Positions 51,078-53,806 of a stretch of 53,806 bases of DNA are shown piece after piece (positions within the stretch are counted from its first letter, which is position 1; each line of letters starts with the position of its first letter). Both the position numbers and the translations under genes were made by a program. The notes beneath the pieces were generated by a model that was not told where the DNA came from, ran no database searches, and was given only the letters and a program-made list of their open reading frames with translations. Source of the DNA: Alphaproteobacteria bacterium (GTDB lineage Bacteria; Pseudomonadota; Alphaproteobacteria; Rickettsiales; SXRF01); contig JANYES010000017.1 in assembly GCA_025362975.1 (NCBI GenBank), forward strand, positions 1-53,806. The letters run 5' to 3'.

Positions 51078-51953
51078 ATGAAAAAGAATCGGGCTGATAT
51101 CTATTTTTCCGGTGACGACGCGCATGCTTTTTTGCCGTGGGTCATCGGCATTATGGCGTGCATGGCGACGTTGCTGTTATGCCTCGGCGTCACGCTCGGC
51201 GGTTGGATCGTTGACCGCAGCGGTGATTATACTAACAGTTTTACCGTCAACGTGCCTTCTACGATTGACGATTTCCCCGCGCACCTCAACGACGTGAAGA
51301 AAACGCTCGACAGCATGCCGGGCATCCTGAAAATCAACGAAGTCAGTTCCGATAAGCTGAAATCCCTGCTTAAACCGTGGCTCGGCAGTAACGACTCGAT
51401 CAACGCCATACCGCTGCCCGCCGTGCTTGAAGTCACCATCGATCAAGTGGCCACTATCGATTATAAAAACGTGCAGTCCCGCCTGAACAAAATCGTGCCG
51501 GGCACGCAGGTCGACACGCATGAGGCGTGGGTCGCGAGCTTCTCGCACTTCTCCTCGACGCTGCGTACGATCATGGCGCTGCTTGCGGGGCTGATCATCG
51601 GCGGCCTCGCGCTCACCATCGCGTTTACCTCGCGCGCGTCTCTGAAGCTTCATTCCCGCACCGTGAACCTGTTGCATTCCATTGGCGCCGAGGATAATTA
51701 CATCATGCGGCAATTCCAGCTCGAAGCCTTCCTTGTCACCCTCAAAGGCACCGTGCCCGCGAGCATTCTCGCAGGTATCGCGTACTGGTGCGCGGGCACG
51801 TACATCACCACCTTGCAATCGACGATGCTGCCGCCACTGAGCATGCATTACTCCCACATTGCCTTGCTGTTTATCATGCCGCTGTCCTGCGGCATGATCG
51901 CATGGGTGGCAGCGCGCTTCTCCGTAATTAAACAACTGCAACGCGTCCTGTGA
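51078..51953 (+). CDS. ftsX: Cell-division ABC transporter permease FtsX
   Basis: 291 aa. One TM segment near residues 20-40 (WVIGIMACMATLLLCLGVTL), a periplasmic loop (about 45-170) and three C-terminal TM segments including IMALLAGLIIGGLALTIAFT. It pairs with FtsE to activate cell-wall hydrolases. ftsE is not adjacent; grpE lies upstream instead. The stop overlaps the next start by 4 bases (GTGA). Confidence 0.9.
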   Translation: MKKNRADIYFSGDDAHAFLPWVIGIMACMATLLLCLGVTLGGWIVDRSGDYTNSFTVNVPSTIDDFPAHLNDVKKTLDSMPGILKINEVSSDKLKSLLKPWLGSNDSINAIPLPAVLEVTIDQVATIDYKNVQSRLNKIVPGTQVDTHEAWVASFSHFSSTLRTIMALLAGLIIGGLALTIAFTSRASLKLHSRTVNLLHSIGAEDNYIMRQFQLEAFLVTLKGTVPASILAGIAYWCAGTYITTLQSTMLPPLSMHYSHIALLFIMPLSCGMIAWVAARFSVIKQLQRVL

Positions 51954-52561
51954 GCATCCAGCGGTTCATTTTCTGCTTCCTGCTGTGCGTGTGCATCTGG
52001 CTGTGCGGGCTGATTTGGTTCGTATCGCAAATCCCCACCGCGCCGACCGCCGATAAAACCACCACCGACGCCATCATCGCGCTGACCGGCGGCGGCAGCC
52101 GCGTCGAGTATTCCCTGCGTTTAATGGCAGAAGGCCGCGGCAAAAAACTCTTCATCAGCGGCGTGCACGACAACACCCTGCCCGAAATTATGCAGCGCCG
52201 CGCCACGGGAGAGCTTCGCGCCAGGCTTGAAGCCCTGCCGCAAGGCACCATCGTGCTGGGCCACGAAGCTGAAAACACCATCGGCAACGCCGAAGAATCC
52301 GCTCGCTGGGTTAAGAAAGAAAACGTCCACAGCATCCGCCTCGTCACCGCTAATTACCACATGCCGCGCAGCCTGGAAGAATTCCACCGCCAGCTCCCTG
52401 ACACCATCATCATCCCCGACCCTGTGTTTCCGGATGATTTCAAGCTGTCGAACTGGTGGGAACATAACGAATCGCGCCTGCTGATCCTGCTTGAATACCA
52501 CAAGCTGGTCGCAAGCAAATTACGCCACTGGTTCGTTTCTGTTACGCATGGCAAAGCATGA
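51950..52561 (+). CDS. YdcF/DUF218 family membrane protein
   Basis: 203 aa, GTG start overlapping the ftsX stop. One N-terminal TM (FIFCFLLCVCIWLCGLIWFV). DUF218 motifs: AIIALTGGGSRVEYSLRLMA, KKLFISGVHDN, ENTIGNAEESARWVKKE and SIRLVTANYHMPRSLEEF. Its place between ftsX and plsC is common in Alphaproteobacteria. Implicated in envelope metabolism. Confidence 0.92.
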   Translation: MSIQRFIFCFLLCVCIWLCGLIWFVSQIPTAPTADKTTTDAIIALTGGGSRVEYSLRLMAEGRGKKLFISGVHDNTLPEIMQRRATGELRARLEALPQGTIVLGHEAENTIGNAEESARWVKKENVHSIRLVTANYHMPRSLEEFHRQLPDTIIIPDPVFPDDFKLSNWWEHNESRLLILLEYHKLVASKLRHWFVSVTHGKA

Positions 52562-53298
52562 AAAAAGCTTCCCCTTTCACCCTCGTCCGCTCCTTTATTT
52601 TTGATGTTTTCTACATCAGCTGGGCAATGCTGTCGGCGATTCTATTCGCGCCGTTTTTCCTGATGTCGCCTGCATGCTCGCTGAAAGCTGGTCCGCCCTG
52701 GGCAAAGTTCGTCATGTTCATGTCGAAATATATCAGCGGCCTCGATTACGAAATCCGTGGTCGCGAGCACATGGTCGAAGGGCCATTCATTATCGCCTCC
52801 AAGCACCAATCCGCGTGGGAAACCGCGTTCTTCTACGCCGTTTTTAAACGCCCGAGCTATATCCTGAAAAAAGAACTCCTGCGTATCCCGCTCTGGGGTT
52901 GGTATTTATGGCGCATGAAGATGATCTATATCGACCGCGCCGCAGGCATGAGCACGATGAAAGACATGATCCGCCAGTCAAAGGAAGCCATCGCCGACAA
53001 CCGCCCGATCATCATTTTCCCCGAAGGCACGCGCATGAAACCGGGTGCTCCCGCGCACTACCACCCCGGCGTCGTAGCGCTTTACAGCCAGCTTAAAGTG
53101 CCCGTTATCCCGGTGGCATTGAATTCCGGCTCTTATTGGGGTAAAAACTCTTTTATCAAATACCCCGGAACGATCGTTGTCGAATTTTTCCCGCCCATTC
53201 CCCCGGGCCTCAGCAAGGACGAATTCCTCACCCGCCTGCAAGATACCATTGAAACCGCTTCCGCCAAATTGCTGGTCGAAGCCCAAACGAAAGACTGA
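52558..53298 (+). CDS. plsC: 1-acyl-sn-glycerol-3-phosphate acyltransferase (PlsC-like)
   Basis: 246 aa. N-terminal TM ([20 protein letters not shown]). Acyltransferase motifs [11 protein letters not shown] (H-x4-E in place of H-x4-D, usual in this subfamily), [12 protein letters not shown] and [11 protein letters not shown]. It makes phosphatidic acid. The start overlaps the YdcF-like stop by ATGA, so ftsX-ydcF-plsC is one operon. Confidence 0.92.
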   Translation: MKKASPFTLVRSFIFDVFYISWAMLSAILFAPFFLMSPACSLKAGPPWAKFVMFMSKYISGLDYEIRGREHMVEGPFIIASKHQSAWETAFFYAVFKRPSYILKKELLRIPLWGWYLWRMKMIYIDRAAGMSTMKDMIRQSKEAIADNRPIIIFPEGTRMKPGAPAHYHPGVVALYSQLKVPVIPVALNSGSYWGKNSFIKYPGTIVVEFFPPIPPGLSKDEFLTRLQDTIETASAKLLVEAQTKD

Positions 53299-53300
53299 AC

Positions 53301-53806
53301 ATGCGCCCATCCAAACGCAAAAACGACGAGCTGCGCAAAATCACCCTGAAACCCGGCATCTCGCGCCACGCCGAAGGCTCGTGCCTCATCGAATGCGGCG
53401 GTACCAAAGTGCTGTGCACCGCTTCCGTCGACTCGGGCGTTCCGCCTTTTCTTCGCAATACCGGTAAAGGCTGGGTCACCGCCGAATACGGCATGCTGCC
53501 GCGCTCCACGAATACGCGGATGGACCGTGAAGCCGCGCGCGGCAAGCAGTCGGGCCGCACGCAGGAAATCCAGCGCCTGATCGGCCGCGCCTTGCGCGCG
53601 GTGATCGACATGCAAGCGTTGGGCGAACGCACTATCCAGATCGATTGCGACGTGCTGAACGCCGATGGCGGCACGCGCTGCGCCAGCATCACAGGCGCCT
53701 GGGTGGCGCTCGAGTTGGCCGTCCGCAAGCTGGTCGCCAACAACGTGCTGGCCCGCTCGCCGATCACCGGCCAGGTCGCCGCCGTGAGCTGCGGCTTGGT
53801 CGACGG
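53301..53806 (+). CDS. rph: Ribonuclease PH, N-terminal part (cut by the window end)
   Basis: First 168 residues of about 238. [60 protein letters not shown] and [20 protein letters not shown] are RNase PH core motifs. It trims tRNA 3' ends by phosphorolysis. Starts 2 bases after the plsC stop. Confidence 0.97.
   Translation, partial: MRPSKRKNDELRKITLKPGISRHAEGSCLIECGGTKVLCTASVDSGVPPFLRNTGKGWVTAEYGMLPRSTNTRMDREAARGKQSGRTQEIQRLIGRALRAVIDMQALGERTIQIDCDVLNADGGTRCASITGAWVALELAVRKLVANNVLARSPITGQVAAVSCGLVD

Overview
The window looks like a chromosomal segment of a motile alphaproteobacterium, roughly 50-57% GC by eye. The host genes have an alphaproteobacterial flavour: fliL-fliM-DUF6468-motE, flgF-flgG-flgA-flgH, an FYDLN-acid protein, a phasin, and grpE near rph. 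Gene content alone does not settle the order. A deep-branching Rhodospirillales- or Micavibrionales-like lineage is a reasonable guess.

About two thirds of the window (roughly 3.5-36 kb) is one gene-transfer-agent (GTA) like or prophage-like structural cluster, read mostly leftwards. Its gene order matches the Rhodobacter capsulatus GTA (RcGTA) block: TerS candidate, TerL, portal, prohead protease, HK97 capsid, decoration-like protein, connector (gp6), closure (gp7), DUF3168 terminator (gp8), tail tube (gp9), gp10, then gp12 (DUF2460), gp13 (DUF2163), gp14 (NlpC/P60) and gp15 (TIM-barrel megatron). A DUF2793 spike-like protein, a holin-like protein and a GH24 endolysin follow. No integrase or replication gene is visible.

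Three things make the cluster unusual. (1) Several structural junctions hold cargo, often with its own terminators. HNH, cytochrome b561, YceI and an IS1595 element lie between portal and protease. Three small or unknown genes lie between decoration protein and connector. An 8.5 kb island of unknown genes sits where the tape-measure gene gp11 is expected. DUF2335 and a 60-aa protein lie between gp13 and gp14, and two lipoproteins between gp14 and gp15. (2) Four coding lesions are visible: an in-frame amber codon in the major capsid gene where relatives have Gln, a -1 frameshift on a slippery heptamer (GGGAAAA) near the start of gp15, an amber in one cargo lipoprotein and a frameshift in the other. 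(3) The structural genes are split by minus-strand terminators. They cannot form one simple transcript unless there is antitermination or internal promoters. A perfect CtrA-type TTAA-N7-TTAA box lies ahead of the portal unit. The cluster is either a decaying GTA or prophage, or one that relies on recoding.

Left of the cluster are two unknown alanine-rich genes and a 378-aa gene that seems cut by an IS3-family element running off the window. To the right are an early-type operon (36.3-37.8 kb), dispersed palindromic repeats, and then the host chromosome. The host part carries a leftward flagellar operon with a phosphomannomutase and a divergent flgFGAH operon with a sigma-54-like promoter. After it come a D,D-carboxypeptidase, a phasin, an FYDLN protein, grpE with a heat-shock-like promoter, ftsX-YdcF-plsC, and the start of rph.
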